A stretch of 64,000 bases of DNA, from the NCBI GenBank assembly GCA_036490215.1, contig DASXEH010000003.1, positions 1 to 64,000 of the forward strand, in the 5' to 3' direction. Below, one piece after another: positions 1-8,390 of the stretch. Below the pieces are notes generated by a model, which worked only from the letters and a program-made list of their open reading frames with translations, had not been told where the DNA came from and made no database searches. Origin of the DNA: JASHSH01 sp036490215 (GTDB lineage: Bacteria; Pseudomonadota; Alphaproteobacteria; Rhodospirillales; Magnetospirillaceae). Both the position numbers and the translations under genes were made by a program. Every line of letters begins with the position of its first letter. Position 1 is the first letter of the stretch.

Positions 1-196
1 GAAGGTTCTTTGTATGGTCGGAAAGCGTGGAAAGCAGCAGCAGGGGTGCGCCATCGACATCGGTGGCCACCGCCGCCAGCGACACATAGGCTCTGCCATC
101 GCCCTGCATGCGGGTGCCCAACGCAGCGCGGTCACAGACTCGGATCAGCTGGCGCGCAGATAATGTGTGACCGTATGCGGCGACGGGCGTATCCAT
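1..196 (-). CDS. HugZ-like pyridoxamine 5'-phosphate oxidase-related FMN protein (5' part only)
   Basis: The first 65 codons of a minus-strand gene run off the left edge of the window. The translation has the N-terminus of the split-barrel flavoproteins related to haem-utilization protein HugZ: an ARQLIR helix, a strand around YVSLAAVAT, then GAPLLLLSTLSDHTKNL, the FMN-barrel stretch in which the 'SxLxxHTxNL' pattern is characteristic. The C-terminal DUF2470-like haem-binding part, if present, lies outside. The ATG at 196 is the first start in frame. The gene is divergent from chvI, with 162 bases between the two starts. Function would be haem-iron use or FMN-dependent redox chemistry; I cannot tell which from 65 residues. 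Confidence 0.72.
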   Translation of the reverse strand, partial: MDTPVAAYGHTLSARQLIRVCDRAALGTRMQGDGRAYVSLAAVATDVDGAPLLLLSTLSDHTKNL

Positions 197-358
197 AAGC
201 CAGCGTGTTCTGCCGCACAACCCGGGTCAACCGTGTAAAATATACAATAGAATCAGCTATTTGGCCGCCTTAGTCGGAATTAAGGCAAGCGAACAATATT
301 CTCGCCATAATGATTCTGCCCAATAGCCACGGTTTCGGCCTCAAAAGGAGTTAACAAT

Positions 359-1060
359 ATGGCCCAAACGATCGCTTTGGTGGATGACGATCGCAATATC
401 CTGACCTCGGTGACGATGACCTTGGAAGCCGAAGGCTTCAAAGTTCGCACCTATGCCGATGGCGCGGAAGCCGTGCGGGGATTGACGACTCAGCCACCCG
501 ACCTTGTTGTGCTCGACATCAAGATGCCGCGCATGGACGGTATGGAAGTCCTGCAGCGTATTCGTAAGGGGTCGGCCGTTCCGGTCATCTTCCTCACCTC
601 CAAGGACGACGAGGTCGACGAATTGCTCGGCCTGCGCATGGGGGCTGACGACTACATCACCAAACCATTCTCGCAGCGCCTGCTGATCGAACGCATCCGC
701 GCGCTGCTGCGCCGGGGCGAAGCGATCCGCGATGCGACCGATGGCGGTTCGTCGCAGGTGGTTGTGCGCGGCGAACTGGTACTCGATCCGGCGCGGCATG
801 CCTGCACTTGGAAAGGCCAGCCGGTTGCGTTGACCGTGACCGAATTCCTGATTCTGAAGTCTCTGGCGAGCCGCCCCGGTCACGTGAAGAACCGTGACCA
901 GATGATCGATGCCGCGTATGGCGAGAACATCTATGTGGACGATCGCACCATCGACAGCCACATCAAACGCCTGCGCCGCAAGTTCCGTGAGATCGACAAC
1001 GAGTTCGAGCACATCGAAACCTTGTATGGCGTCGGATATCGTTATCGCGAAGACTCGTGA
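359..1060 (+). CDS. chvI: Response regulator ChvI (OmpR/PhoB family)
   Basis: A 233-residue response regulator: receiver domain at about 4-120 with acidic pair D9-D10, phospho-acceptor D53 (in VLDIKMP), T80 and K102, followed by a winged-helix DNA-binding domain (about 135-230, ending in the YGVGYRY wing). It is the cytoplasmic transcription factor partner of the ChvG kinase encoded immediately downstream; the pair controls envelope stress and acid/exopolysaccharide responses in alphaproteobacteria. The start at 359 has a good ribosome site (AAGGAG at 345-350). Its stop codon overlaps the chvG start (GTGA), which implies translational coupling. Family membership is secure. The exact regulon here is not visible. 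Confidence 0.93.
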   Translation: MAQTIALVDDDRNILTSVTMTLEAEGFKVRTYADGAEAVRGLTTQPPDLVVLDIKMPRMDGMEVLQRIRKGSAVPVIFLTSKDDEVDELLGLRMGADDYITKPFSQRLLIERIRALLRRGEAIRDATDGGSSQVVVRGELVLDPARHACTWKGQPVALTVTEFLILKSLASRPGHVKNRDQMIDAAYGENIYVDDRTIDSHIKRLRRKFREIDNEFEHIETLYGVGYRYREDS

Positions 1061-2829
1061 ATGTATTCACGCCATTTCGGCGATCCCAACCTCCTGCGCT
1101 AGCTGATAGCGACGATCTCGTCGCACCGCAAAGTGTCGCCCGCAAACGCGAAAGCGACACTAAAGCAGCGGAACGCGCAGCATTGGTCCGCCGCCATGTG
1201 CGGCGGAAGCGTGGGTGGTGGGTCTCGCCGCTCACGCGGCGGATCCTGGCGGTCAATGCGCTGGCGCCCATCATCCTGGTCGCCGGCCTGTTCTATCTCG
1301 ATCGCTACAAGCACGAACTGATCGCCAACGACCTCGACTCGCTGCAGGCCCGTGCGGTGATGATGGCCGCGGCCGTCGGCGAGGGCGCGGTGATCGATAA
1401 CGGCTTCGATACACCGATTCTGTCACCGCAGCTGGCGCGGCCGATGCTCCGCCGGCTGTCGCAACCCGCTCACGCCCGCTCACGCCTGTTCCTGACGGAT
1501 GGCCGCCCCATCGCCGACAACCGCATCATGACCGGCGATGCGACCAATGTAGTGCAGGTGGAAGAACTGCCGCCGCCCGATACGGTTTGGTCGTCGGGCG
1601 CAATCCGCATCATTCTCGACTATGTTGCCACTTTCGTCGGCGGTGCGGCCGACCGCCATGTGCCGGTTTATCGCGACAATCTCCAATATCGCGTCCAGGA
1701 CTTTCCTGAGGTGATCACGGCGTTGACCGGTTCATCGGCTACGACGATTCGCCAGACGCCCGATCATAAGCTGGTCCTCTTCGCCGCAGTGCCGGTACAG
1801 CACTATCAACGCGTGATGGGTGCGCTGCTGGCAACCGAAGTGGACGACGACGTCAACCAGGCGCTCCTCTCGGTGCGCCTGACCATTCTGCAGGTCTTTG
1901 CCGTCGCTTTGGCGATCACGCTGGCGATGTCGTTCTATCTCGCGGGCACGATTGCTCGGCCGATCCGCCAACTGGCCCTGGCCGCCGAACGCATTCGCCG
2001 CAGCCATGGCCGCCGGCATGGCCTGCCCGATCTGACCGACCGTGATGACGAAATCGGTGATCTGTCGGCCGCAATGCGCGATATGACCGAAGCCCTGTAC
2101 CGGCGCATGGATGCAACGGAAGCCTTTGCCGCCGATGTGGCGCATGAAATCAAGAACCCGCTGACCAGCCTGCGTAGCGCGGTCGAGACCGTCGCGCGCG
2201 TACCCGATGGCGCGCAACAGCGTGCGTTGCTTGGCATCGTCAAGGATGACGTGGCCCGCCTGGATCGCTTGATCAGCGATATTTCTGACGCGTCACGCCT
2301 GGACGCCGAAATGTCCCGCGCCGAGATGGATCGTATCGACGTGCGGAAGATGCTGACGGCCATGGCCGATGTCTATCGCTATACCGGCGACGACAATGCC
2401 GTGCGCTTCGCCGTTCAGACGAGCGATGACGACTTCCTATTCTTCAGCGGCATCGAAGGCCGCATCGGCCAGGTGTTGCGCAACCTGATCACCAACGCGT
2501 TGTCGTTCAGCCCGCCGAAGGGCACGATCACCTTACGCGGCCGGCGCGACGGTGGCGACGTGGTCATCGAGATCGAGGACGACGGGCCTGGGATTCCGGA
2601 AGACAAACTGGAAGACATTTTCGACCGCTTCTATTCCGAACGGCCGCGGGATGAAAAATTCGGCACCCATTCGGGCCTGGGTCTATCGATATCGCGCCAG
2701 ATCATCGAAGCCCATGCCGGCACGGTCACCGCCAGCAACCGCAAAGACGGGCGCGGCGGGGTGATTGGCGCACGCTTTACCATCCGCCTGCCCGCCGAGC
2801 GGCGGACCCAGCTTCCCGTAAGGCGCTGA
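1057..2829 (+). CDS. chvG: Sensor histidine kinase ChvG (stimulus-sensing ExoS/ChvG family)
   Basis: A 590-residue inner-membrane histidine kinase. Order: a basic cytoplasmic N-terminus (1-60), TM1 at about 63-81, a periplasmic sensing domain of roughly 190 residues, TM2 at about 275-297, HAMP, HisKA with phospho-acceptor H363 (VAHEIKNPL), and an HATPase_c domain (NLITNAL, DDGPGIP, HSGLGLS). The long N-terminal cytoplasmic leader and the sensor-domain layout are those of ChvG/ExoS. The start is GTG at 1057 and overlaps the chvI stop by four bases. In rhizobia the periplasmic protein ExoR represses ChvG; no exoR lies in this window. The gene is followed by a tandem repeat and a sulphur-metabolism gene, so the operon probably ends here. 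Confidence 0.93.
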   Translation: MNVFTPFRRSQPPALADSDDLVAPQSVARKRESDTKAAERAALVRRHVRRKRGWWVSPLTRRILAVNALAPIILVAGLFYLDRYKHELIANDLDSLQARAVMMAAAVGEGAVIDNGFDTPILSPQLARPMLRRLSQPAHARSRLFLTDGRPIADNRIMTGDATNVVQVEELPPPDTVWSSGAIRIILDYVATFVGGAADRHVPVYRDNLQYRVQDFPEVITALTGSSATTIRQTPDHKLVLFAAVPVQHYQRVMGALLATEVDDDVNQALLSVRLTILQVFAVALAITLAMSFYLAGTIARPIRQLALAAERIRRSHGRRHGLPDLTDRDDEIGDLSAAMRDMTEALYRRMDATEAFAADVAHEIKNPLTSLRSAVETVARVPDGAQQRALLGIVKDDVARLDRLISDISDASRLDAEMSRAEMDRIDVRKMLTAMADVYRYTGDDNAVRFAVQTSDDDFLFFSGIEGRIGQVLRNLITNALSFSPPKGTITLRGRRDGGDVVIEIEDDGPGIPEDKLEDIFDRFYSERPRDEKFGTHSGLGLSISRQIIEAHAGTVTASNRKDGRGGVIGARFTIRLPAERRTQLPVRR

Positions 2830-2838
2830 CGGGCTCTG

Positions 2839-2880
2839 TTAAGCTTTCGTCGTTAAGCTTTCACCATTAAGTTTTCACTA
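2839..2880 (+). repeat. Three tandem copies of a 14-bp repeat between chvG and the MBL hydrolase
   Basis: Three direct repeats with exact 14-bp spacing begin at 2839, 2853 and 2867. The first ten bases are TTAAGCTTTC in copies 1 and 2 and TTAAGTTTTC in copy 3; the last four vary (gtcg, acca, acta). The block is AT-rich in an otherwise GC-rich region and ends 68 bases before the next gene. Helical-phase spacing (14 bp) and the embedded AAGCTT palindrome make it a possible operator array or a slipped-strand repeat. No regulator was identified. Confidence 0.7.
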
Positions 2881-2948
2881 TTCAGGCGCTCGCACGCGGA
2901 CGCGGATAGGGTTATCGTACCCCCGCGAACATGTGGGGGACATGGCGC

Positions 2949-3812
2949 GTGACCGAGCCGACCAAAGTTCTGAGCTTCTTCCACGAGGCCACCAGCACGG
3001 CCACGCATCTGGTCGTCGACACGGCCAGCGGCGACGCAGCCGTGATCGATCCGGTGCTCGACTTCGAGCCGGCGAACGGCCGCACCGCGACGGTCTTCAC
3101 CGACACGATTCTTGCCGCGCTGGCCGAAGCCGGCGGCACGCTGCGTTGGGTGCTGGAGACGCATCTGCACGCCGACCATCTCAGCTCGTCGCAGTATCTG
3201 CGCGAAAAGACCGGCGCGCGGATCGCCATCGGCGCTTTGACGCCGAAGATCCAGGCGGTGTTCATTCCCAAATTCGGCGCGGCAGATGTCCGCCCGGAAG
3301 GTGGTGATTTCGATCTGCTTCTGAAAGAGGGCGATCGTATCCCGCTGGGCGCACAATCGATCGAGGTGTGGCATACGCCGGGCCATACCGCGGGTTGCCT
3401 CACCTTTCTGATCGGCGACGCGGCCTTCATCGGTGACACGCTGTTCATGCCCGATTACGGCACAGCGCGTACCGATTTCCCCACCGGCGACGCTGCGGCC
3501 CTCTATCGCACGATCCAACGCCTGCATGCGCTGCCTGACACGACGCGACTGTTTCTCTGCCATGACTATCTCGGACCCGGGCGCACAACGACCGCATGGG
3601 TGACCACCGTCGCGGCGTCACGCCGGAACGCGCATCTTGCCGGCATCGCCGACGAGGCTGGGTTCGTCGCCTTCCGACAGAGGAAGGATAAGACGCTCGC
3701 CCCGCCGCGCTTGCTGGCGCCTGCCGTTCAAGTGAACATTCGCGCCGGTCGCATGCCGCCGGCCGAGAGCGACGGGCGCGCCTATCTGCGCATACCGGTG
3801 AACGGATTATGA
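2949..3812 (+). CDS. MBL-fold hydrolase, persulfide-dioxygenase-like (ETHE1/Blh type)
   Basis: A 287-residue metallo-beta-lactamase-fold protein. Visible ligands are H72, H74, D76 and H77 in THLHADH, H146 in HTPGHTAG, D163 in FIGDTLF and H205 in LCHDY. The single-iron persulfide dioxygenases (ETHE1, SdoA, and Blh of the BigR operon) share this order, including the TxFxTG and CHDY stretches; they oxidise glutathione persulfide to sulfite. I chose the GTG start at 2949 because a GGGGGA site sits 8 bases upstream and the family begins with a short 'xFFxEAT' segment. An in-frame ATG at 2931 would add six residues and lacks a ribosome site. The stop overlaps the hprK start (ATGA). A glyoxalase-II-like role cannot be fully excluded. 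Confidence 0.82.
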   Translation: MTEPTKVLSFFHEATSTATHLVVDTASGDAAVIDPVLDFEPANGRTATVFTDTILAALAEAGGTLRWVLETHLHADHLSSSQYLREKTGARIAIGALTPKIQAVFIPKFGAADVRPEGGDFDLLLKEGDRIPLGAQSIEVWHTPGHTAGCLTFLIGDAAFIGDTLFMPDYGTARTDFPTGDAAALYRTIQRLHALPDTTRLFLCHDYLGPGRTTTAWVTTVAASRRNAHLAGIADEAGFVAFRQRKDKTLAPPRLLAPAVQVNIRAGRMPPAESDGRAYLRIPVNGL

Positions 3813-4258
3813 GCGATACAGCGACGCAGCTCATTCACGCGTCTTGCATCGCCATCAACGGCGTGGGCGTGCTGCTGCGGGGCCCCTCGGGCACCGGCAA
3901 ATCCGATCTGGCACTCCGCCTGATCGATGACGGCGCCGTTCTGGTGGCCGACGATCAGGTGGAGCTCGCGCGCCATGACGACGGCCTTGTCGCACGGCCG
4001 CCGGAGGCGCTGGCCGGTCTGCTGGAGGTGCGCGGCCAGGGCATTATCCGCCTGCACAATCTGCCCGATGCGCCGGTGCAACTGGTGGTGGACCTGGTGG
4101 CGCCCGGCCAGATTGAGCGCATGCCCGAACCTGCCACAATTGAATTGCTCGGCTGCGACCTGCCCTTATTGCTTCTCGATCCGTTCACGGCGTCCGCCAC
4201 CGCCAAGCTGCGCCTTGCCGTGCGGGTGGCGGGCGGGAGTATAATGCGCGCACGATGA
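3809..4258 (+). CDS. hprK: HPr kinase/phosphorylase, short alphaproteobacterial form
   Basis: 149 residues, about half the size of the Firmicutes enzyme: it lacks the N-terminal domain and retains only the catalytic HprK C-terminal domain. The Walker A P-loop is GPSGTGKS at 25-32, a catalytic acidic stretch follows (VADDQVEL, about 46-53), and the family signature LLEVRGQGI is at about 70-78. It phosphorylates a serine on HPr, encoded 1.4 kb downstream, and links PTS phosphorylation state to regulation. It overlaps both neighbours by ATGA. The presence of hprK, HPr and enzyme I in one run is typical of the regulatory phosphorelay of alphaproteobacteria. Confidence 0.9.
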   Translation: MSDTATQLIHASCIAINGVGVLLRGPSGTGKSDLALRLIDDGAVLVADDQVELARHDDGLVARPPEALAGLLEVRGQGIIRLHNLPDAPVQLVVDLVAPGQIERMPEPATIELLGCDLPLLLLDPFTASATAKLRLAVRVAGGSIMRAR

Positions 4259-5232
4259 CCATGTCCGCTGATGCGCCGGCCTCCGATGTCGGGAAGGACG
4301 GTATGTCGCCCCTTTCCGGGAGCGCGACTCATGCGCGCGCCAATGGGGCTGCACGATCGAATGGACGGGTCGTCGTGGTGACCGGCATGTCCGGCGCCGG
4401 CCGCAGCACGGCGCTCAAATATCTCGAAGACCTGGGCTATGAGGCAGTCGACAATCTGCCGCTGACCCTGCTCGCCCCGTTGCTGCGTGCGCCACTGCCG
4501 AACGGGCAGAAGCGCCGGCCGATCGCTATCGGCATCGATATCCGCACGCGCGACTTCGGTGCTTCCGCAATGCTGGCGGAACTGGATCGCCTGGCTGATG
4601 GCAAGACGATCGACCTCAAGCTCGTCTTCCTCGATTGCGACGACGATCAACTGGCGCGGCGTTTCACCGAGACGCGGCGTCTACACCCGCTGGCGGCAGA
4701 ACGGCCGCTGGCCGATGGCATCGCGCACGAACGTCAATTGGTCGCGCCCTTGCGTGGCCGCGCCGATGTGGTGATCGATACGACCGCACTTCGTCCCGCC
4801 GAGTTCAAGAGCACGCTGCAGCGCAATTTCGGCCTCGACCGCACGGCGCCCCTGGTTCTGTCGGTGATGTCGTTCTCGTACCGCCATGGGTTGCCGCGCG
4901 AAGCCGATCTGGTGTTCGACGCGCGCTTCCTGTCGAACCCGCATTACGACCCCGCGTTGCGTCCGCTCACCGGCCGCGATGCGCGCGTGGCCGCCTATGT
5001 GGAAGCCGATCCGGCCTTCGCGCCGTTCTTTGCCGGCCTGACCGGCATGATCGAACCGCTGCTGCCGCGCTTCGTGGCCGAGGGCCGCAGCTATCTGACG
5101 ATCGCCATTGGCTGCACCGGGGGGCGTCATCGCTCCGTGGCCGTGGCGGAAAAACTGGCCGGGTGGTTGGGCCGGCACGGACAAAAGGTGGACCTGCGCC
5201 ACCGCGATTTGGATGAGGGGGATAGAGCATGA
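4255..5232 (+). CDS. rapZ: RapZ family nucleotide-binding protein (YvcJ/RapZ)
   Basis: 325 residues. After a poorly conserved leader of about 37 residues comes the nucleotide-binding loop GMSGAGRS at 44-51 and the family segment KYLEDLGYEAVDNLP. The C-terminal half carries the RapZ signatures SFSYRHGLP, D-V-RFLSNPH-Y, and IGCTGGRHRSVA, the last forming the C-terminal RNA-binding-associated domain. In enterobacteria RapZ senses glucosamine-6-phosphate and guides RNase E to an sRNA; in most alphaproteobacteria the target is unknown. The P-loop has arginine where canonical Walker A has lysine, as I recall being common in this class. It starts at ATG 4255, overlapping hprK, and sits 10 bases before the EIIA gene. 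Confidence 0.9.
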   Translation: MTMSADAPASDVGKDGMSPLSGSATHARANGAARSNGRVVVVTGMSGAGRSTALKYLEDLGYEAVDNLPLTLLAPLLRAPLPNGQKRRPIAIGIDIRTRDFGASAMLAELDRLADGKTIDLKLVFLDCDDDQLARRFTETRRLHPLAAERPLADGIAHERQLVAPLRGRADVVIDTTALRPAEFKSTLQRNFGLDRTAPLVLSVMSFSYRHGLPREADLVFDARFLSNPHYDPALRPLTGRDARVAAYVEADPAFAPFFAGLTGMIEPLLPRFVAEGRSYLTIAIGCTGGRHRSVAVAEKLAGWLGRHGQKVDLRHRDLDEGDRA

Positions 5233-5242
5233 GGTTCGCGTC

Positions 5243-5650
5243 ATGATCGGGCTGGTCCTGGTCACGCATGGCCGTCTCGCGGAGGAGATGGTGGCGGCGC
5301 TGGAACACGTGGTTGGGCCGCAGCCCGCCGTGGCCAGCGTCTGCATCCAGCCCGACGACGATATGGAAAAGCGCCGCCTCGACATTCTTCATTCAGCCGA
5401 GAAGGTGGATGACGGCTCGGGCGTGGTGGTGCTGACCGACATGTTCGGCGGCACGCCCTCGAACCTCGCGATCTCGATCATGGACAAGGCCAATGTCGAG
5501 GTGATCGCCGGCGTCAATCTGCCGATGCTGATCAAATTGGTCAGCGTGCGCGGCCGTGAGTCACTGACCGAGGCCGTGGCCAGCGCCCAGGAAGCCGGTC
5601 GAAAATACATCAACGTCGCATCGCGTTTGCTGTCTCAAGACAACCACTAA
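5243..5650 (+). CDS. PTS mannose-family IIA protein (phosphorelay EIIA)
   Basis: 135 residues with the EIIA-Man fold: the N-terminal strand IGLVLVTHGRLAEEM places the phosphorylatable histidine at H9, and VVVLTDMFGGTPSNLA is the family hallmark. It would accept phosphate from HPr. No membrane IIB/IIC/IID components are present in the window, so it most likely acts as a regulatory output module rather than in sugar uptake. The ATG at 5243 has GAGG at 5231-5234 upstream; the reading frame stays open further upstream inside rapZ but without a better start. HPr follows after 18 bases. Confidence 0.9.
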   Translation: MIGLVLVTHGRLAEEMVAALEHVVGPQPAVASVCIQPDDDMEKRRLDILHSAEKVDDGSGVVVLTDMFGGTPSNLAISIMDKANVEVIAGVNLPMLIKLVSVRGRESLTEAVASAQEAGRKYINVASRLLSQDNH

Positions 5651-5668
5651 ACACAAAGATAAGAACGA

Positions 5669-5965
5669 ATGCAGGGAGAAACGTCTACGAGTGGATCGGC
5701 GGTCATCCGCACGGTCACCATCGTCAATCGGCTGGGCTTGCACGCCCGCGCCGCGGCCAAATTCGTCAAGCTCGCCGCGCAATTCACCGCCGATATCCAG
5801 GTCTGCAATCGCGGCGTCGAAGTGTCGGGACGCTCGATCATGGGGTTGATGATGCTGGCCGCGAGCCCCGGCACCACGATCGAAATCCGCGGCAGCGGCA
5901 CCGACGCAGACGCCGCCGTACAGGCGCTCGTGACCCTGGTTGAAGACCGGTTCGATGAAGAATGA
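5669..5965 (+). CDS. ptsH: Phosphocarrier protein HPr
   Basis: 98 residues: a ten-residue leader, then the HPr fold. H25, in NRLGLHARAA, is the phosphohistidine site for enzyme I. The segment VSGRSIMGLMMLAA contains the regulatory serine (S56, equivalent to Ser46) that HprK modifies. It sits between the EIIA gene and the enzyme I gene and overlaps the latter by 11 bases. Together with HprK, enzyme I and EIIA it forms a complete soluble phosphorelay from phosphoenolpyruvate to EIIA with kinase control. Confidence 0.93.
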   Translation: MQGETSTSGSAVIRTVTIVNRLGLHARAAAKFVKLAAQFTADIQVCNRGVEVSGRSIMGLMMLAASPGTTIEIRGSGTDADAAVQALVTLVEDRFDEE

Positions 5966-7751
5966 ACATTCGCCTCATGCGTGGCGCGACGATGGTTCGC
6001 AGCGCGGACAAGAGACCGTGCTGCGCGGCTTGGGTGTCAGCCCCGGCGTTGCCATCGGCATCGCCCATCCGCGCGAAGCGGGTGTGGCGGAAGTCGCCGA
6101 ATATCGTGTCACGCGGGACCATATCGAAGCCGAACGCCAGCGCCTGGTAGAAGCGGCCAACGCCGCCAGCGACGAGATCGATCGGCTGCGGGTGACGGCG
6201 GGCTCGCTGCCGGGTGCCGCCGGCGAAGAGATGGGCTTCCTGCTCGACGCCTACCAGCAAATGCTGAAAGGCTCGCGCCTGATCCGCGGCGCCGACCGAC
6301 GCATCGCCAGCGATCACATCAACGCCGAAGCCGCCGTGCAGCGCGAAGTGGGCGAGATCGCGCGCACCTTCGCGGCAATGGAGGATCTCTATCTGGCCGC
6401 GCGGGTCGACGATATCCGCGAAGTCGGACGGCGCCTGCTGCGCCATCTGCAGCGCGGCCCGGCGGAGCCTGCGGCGACGCTGCCCGACAATGCCATCGTT
6501 CTGGCCGAAGAACTGACACCCGCCGATACGGCCCTGTTCGATCCGGCGCAGGTGGCCGGCTTCGCCACGGCATTAGGTGGCACGACCAGCCACACCGCCA
6601 TCATGGCGCGGTCGCTGGGATTGCCCGCCATCGTCGGCGTCATGGGCACGATGCACCATGCGCGGACCGGCGCGGTAACGATCGTCGACGGCAGCGAAGG
6701 CGTGCTGGTGATCGATCCGACGCCACGCACCCTCGAACGCTATCGCAAGAAGCGCGCCGATTTCCTGCGCCTGCGCCGCGGCCTCGACCGGTTGGCCAAG
6801 GTGCCGGCCGTAACCAAAGACGGCGTGCCGGTCGGCCTGCATGCCAATCTCGAACTGCCGAACGAACTCGACGGCGTGATGGCAGCCGGTGCGGTGGGCA
6901 TCGGCCTGTTGCGCAGCGAATTCCTCTACATGAACCGCCGCGATCTGCCGGGCGAAGACGAGCAGTACGCGGTGATGCGCGGCATGATCGAACGTCTGGG
7001 CGGCCGCATGCTGACGATGCGCACGCTCGATCTCGGCGCCGACAAGATGGCCGCCAGCCTGGGGATCGGCCAGGGCCCGAACCCGGCGCTAGGGCTGCGC
7101 GCCATTCGCCTGTCGATCCGCCACCCAGAACTGATGGAGACCCAGTTCGCGGCCGCTTTACGGGCGAGTGCCCATGGCCCGGTGCGTATCCTGTTGCCGA
7201 TGGTGGCGACCGTCGAGGAGATGCTCCTGGCGCGCGAGGTGATGGACCAGGTGGTGCGCCGCCTGAAGCGCGCCCGCATCGCCATCGCCAATCCGCTGCC
7301 GCCCTTGGGTGCGATGATCGAAGTGCCGGGCGCGGCCCTGGCCGCTGATGCACTGGCCGGCGCCGCTGATTTCTTCGCCATCGGCACCAACGACCTGACC
7401 CAATACGTGCTGGCGATCGATCGGTCCGACGAGGCGGTGGCGCATCTTTACAACCCGCTGCACCCTGCGGTGTTGCGCCTGATCCAGTTCGCCACCGAGG
7501 CCGCGCTGCGCGCCCGCATCCCCGTCAGCGTCTGCGGCGAGATCGCGGGCGACGAACGCTTCACCGCCCTGCTGCTGGGCTTAGGCATCCGCGAGCTTTC
7601 GATGGCTGGAACTGCCATCCCGCGCGTCAAGCGCCGGGTGCTCGATATCGATCTGGTGGCGGCCACCCGCCGCGCCCGGGTGATCATGGATCAGTCGGAC
7701 GGACGACGGATCGCCCAACTGCTCGACGACTTCAATTCCGGCGCTGGGTGA
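5955..7751 (+). CDS. ptsI: Phosphoenolpyruvate-protein phosphotransferase (enzyme I)
   Basis: 598 residues. Domains in order: the N-terminal HPr-binding/phosphohistidine domain with active-site H213 in GGTTSHTAIMAR, then the PEP-binding TIM barrel (GIGLLRSEFLYM, MRTLDLGADK, GAMIEVPGA, FFAIGTNDLTQY) with catalytic C527 in SVCGEIAGD. No GAF domain precedes it, so it is the short PtsI form rather than PtsP of the nitrogen PTS. The ATG at 5955 lies inside the end of ptsH; a TTG at 5940 would add five residues. Its stop overlaps the start of the next gene (GTGA). Confidence 0.93.
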   Translation: MKNEHSPHAWRDDGSQRGQETVLRGLGVSPGVAIGIAHPREAGVAEVAEYRVTRDHIEAERQRLVEAANAASDEIDRLRVTAGSLPGAAGEEMGFLLDAYQQMLKGSRLIRGADRRIASDHINAEAAVQREVGEIARTFAAMEDLYLAARVDDIREVGRRLLRHLQRGPAEPAATLPDNAIVLAEELTPADTALFDPAQVAGFATALGGTTSHTAIMARSLGLPAIVGVMGTMHHARTGAVTIVDGSEGVLVIDPTPRTLERYRKKRADFLRLRRGLDRLAKVPAVTKDGVPVGLHANLELPNELDGVMAAGAVGIGLLRSEFLYMNRRDLPGEDEQYAVMRGMIERLGGRMLTMRTLDLGADKMAASLGIGQGPNPALGLRAIRLSIRHPELMETQFAAALRASAHGPVRILLPMVATVEEMLLAREVMDQVVRRLKRARIAIANPLPPLGAMIEVPGAALAADALAGAADFFAIGTNDLTQYVLAIDRSDEAVAHLYNPLHPAVLRLIQFATEAALRARIPVSVCGEIAGDERFTALLLGLGIRELSMAGTAIPRVKRRVLDIDLVAATRRARVIMDQSDGRRIAQLLDDFNSGAG

Positions 7752-8284
7752 CGCGGATTAGCGTTGATGCCCAAGAAGAACATTGGACGCCGCCCGATGG
7801 CTTGAGCACCGCGGTGCCACGAGCGGTGAAGATGCGCGACTCCTACAAAATTCAGATGGCGGTTAGCTCCGCGATCTCAATCGCGCCGATTCTCTTCGCA
7901 TACTTCTTCGGCAAGCTTCCCATCATCGCGGTTGTGCTGTGCTACTTTTTCTTCGTTTCCATACTGGTGCTGCTGATGTTGCTCGCTTACACGCGAGAGC
8001 GATATCTCCTGCGCTGGGGCGGGGTGGCACCTGCGCGTATGAAAGCCGAAAACCAAACGCAACGTCGCGGGATGTCCTCCACAAAATACCTGGCCGTGGC
8101 CTACAGCTTTACGGACAAAGACGGGAACATTATTGAGACCCAAACTTCAATACGAGCCGATAACCGTCCCGCCTCTATTGAAGTTCGCAATCGCATACTC
8201 GATAAGCCGACCGTCCTTTACGATCCCAAGGACAGCAGCCGGAACATCCTGTACCCGCCCTCGACTGTCGAATTGGCGGATTAG
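7748..8284 (+). CDS. Small membrane protein, DUF3592-like, coupled to ptsI
   Basis: 178 residues, not confidently recognised. It has a hydrophilic N-terminus of about 35 residues, two hydrophobic segments (about 37-56 and 58-80) and a soluble C-terminal domain that ends in VLYDPKDSSRNILYP. That ending and the strand pattern before it (YSFTDKDGNIIETQT) resemble DUF3592-type membrane proteins. The GTG at 7748 overlaps the ptsI stop (GTGA); an internal ATG at 7832 would remove the leader. Base composition is less GC-rich than in ptsI. Topology suggests a hairpin in the membrane with the C-terminal domain on one side. Its position invites a role linked to the phosphorelay, but nothing in the sequence proves it. 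Confidence 0.65.
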   Translation: MTRISVDAQEEHWTPPDGLSTAVPRAVKMRDSYKIQMAVSSAISIAPILFAYFFGKLPIIAVVLCYFFFVSILVLLMLLAYTRERYLLRWGGVAPARMKAENQTQRRGMSSTKYLAVAYSFTDKDGNIIETQTSIRADNRPASIEVRNRILDKPTVLYDPKDSSRNILYPPSTVELAD

Positions 8285-8390
8285 CCCCAAGACATGGATT
8301 CCCGGCACTGACGGGCCAGTCCAGCAAGCCATTGTAATAAAGACATAATAAGTCTGCTTGCCGGCTCCGCCGCATGCCCCGGTTATTGGG

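Noticed and set aside
197..358. Fur or Irr box in the hugZ-chvI gap (TGTA-N5-TACA at 234-246)
   Set aside because: The short palindrome is too brief and does not match iron-regulator consensus sites.
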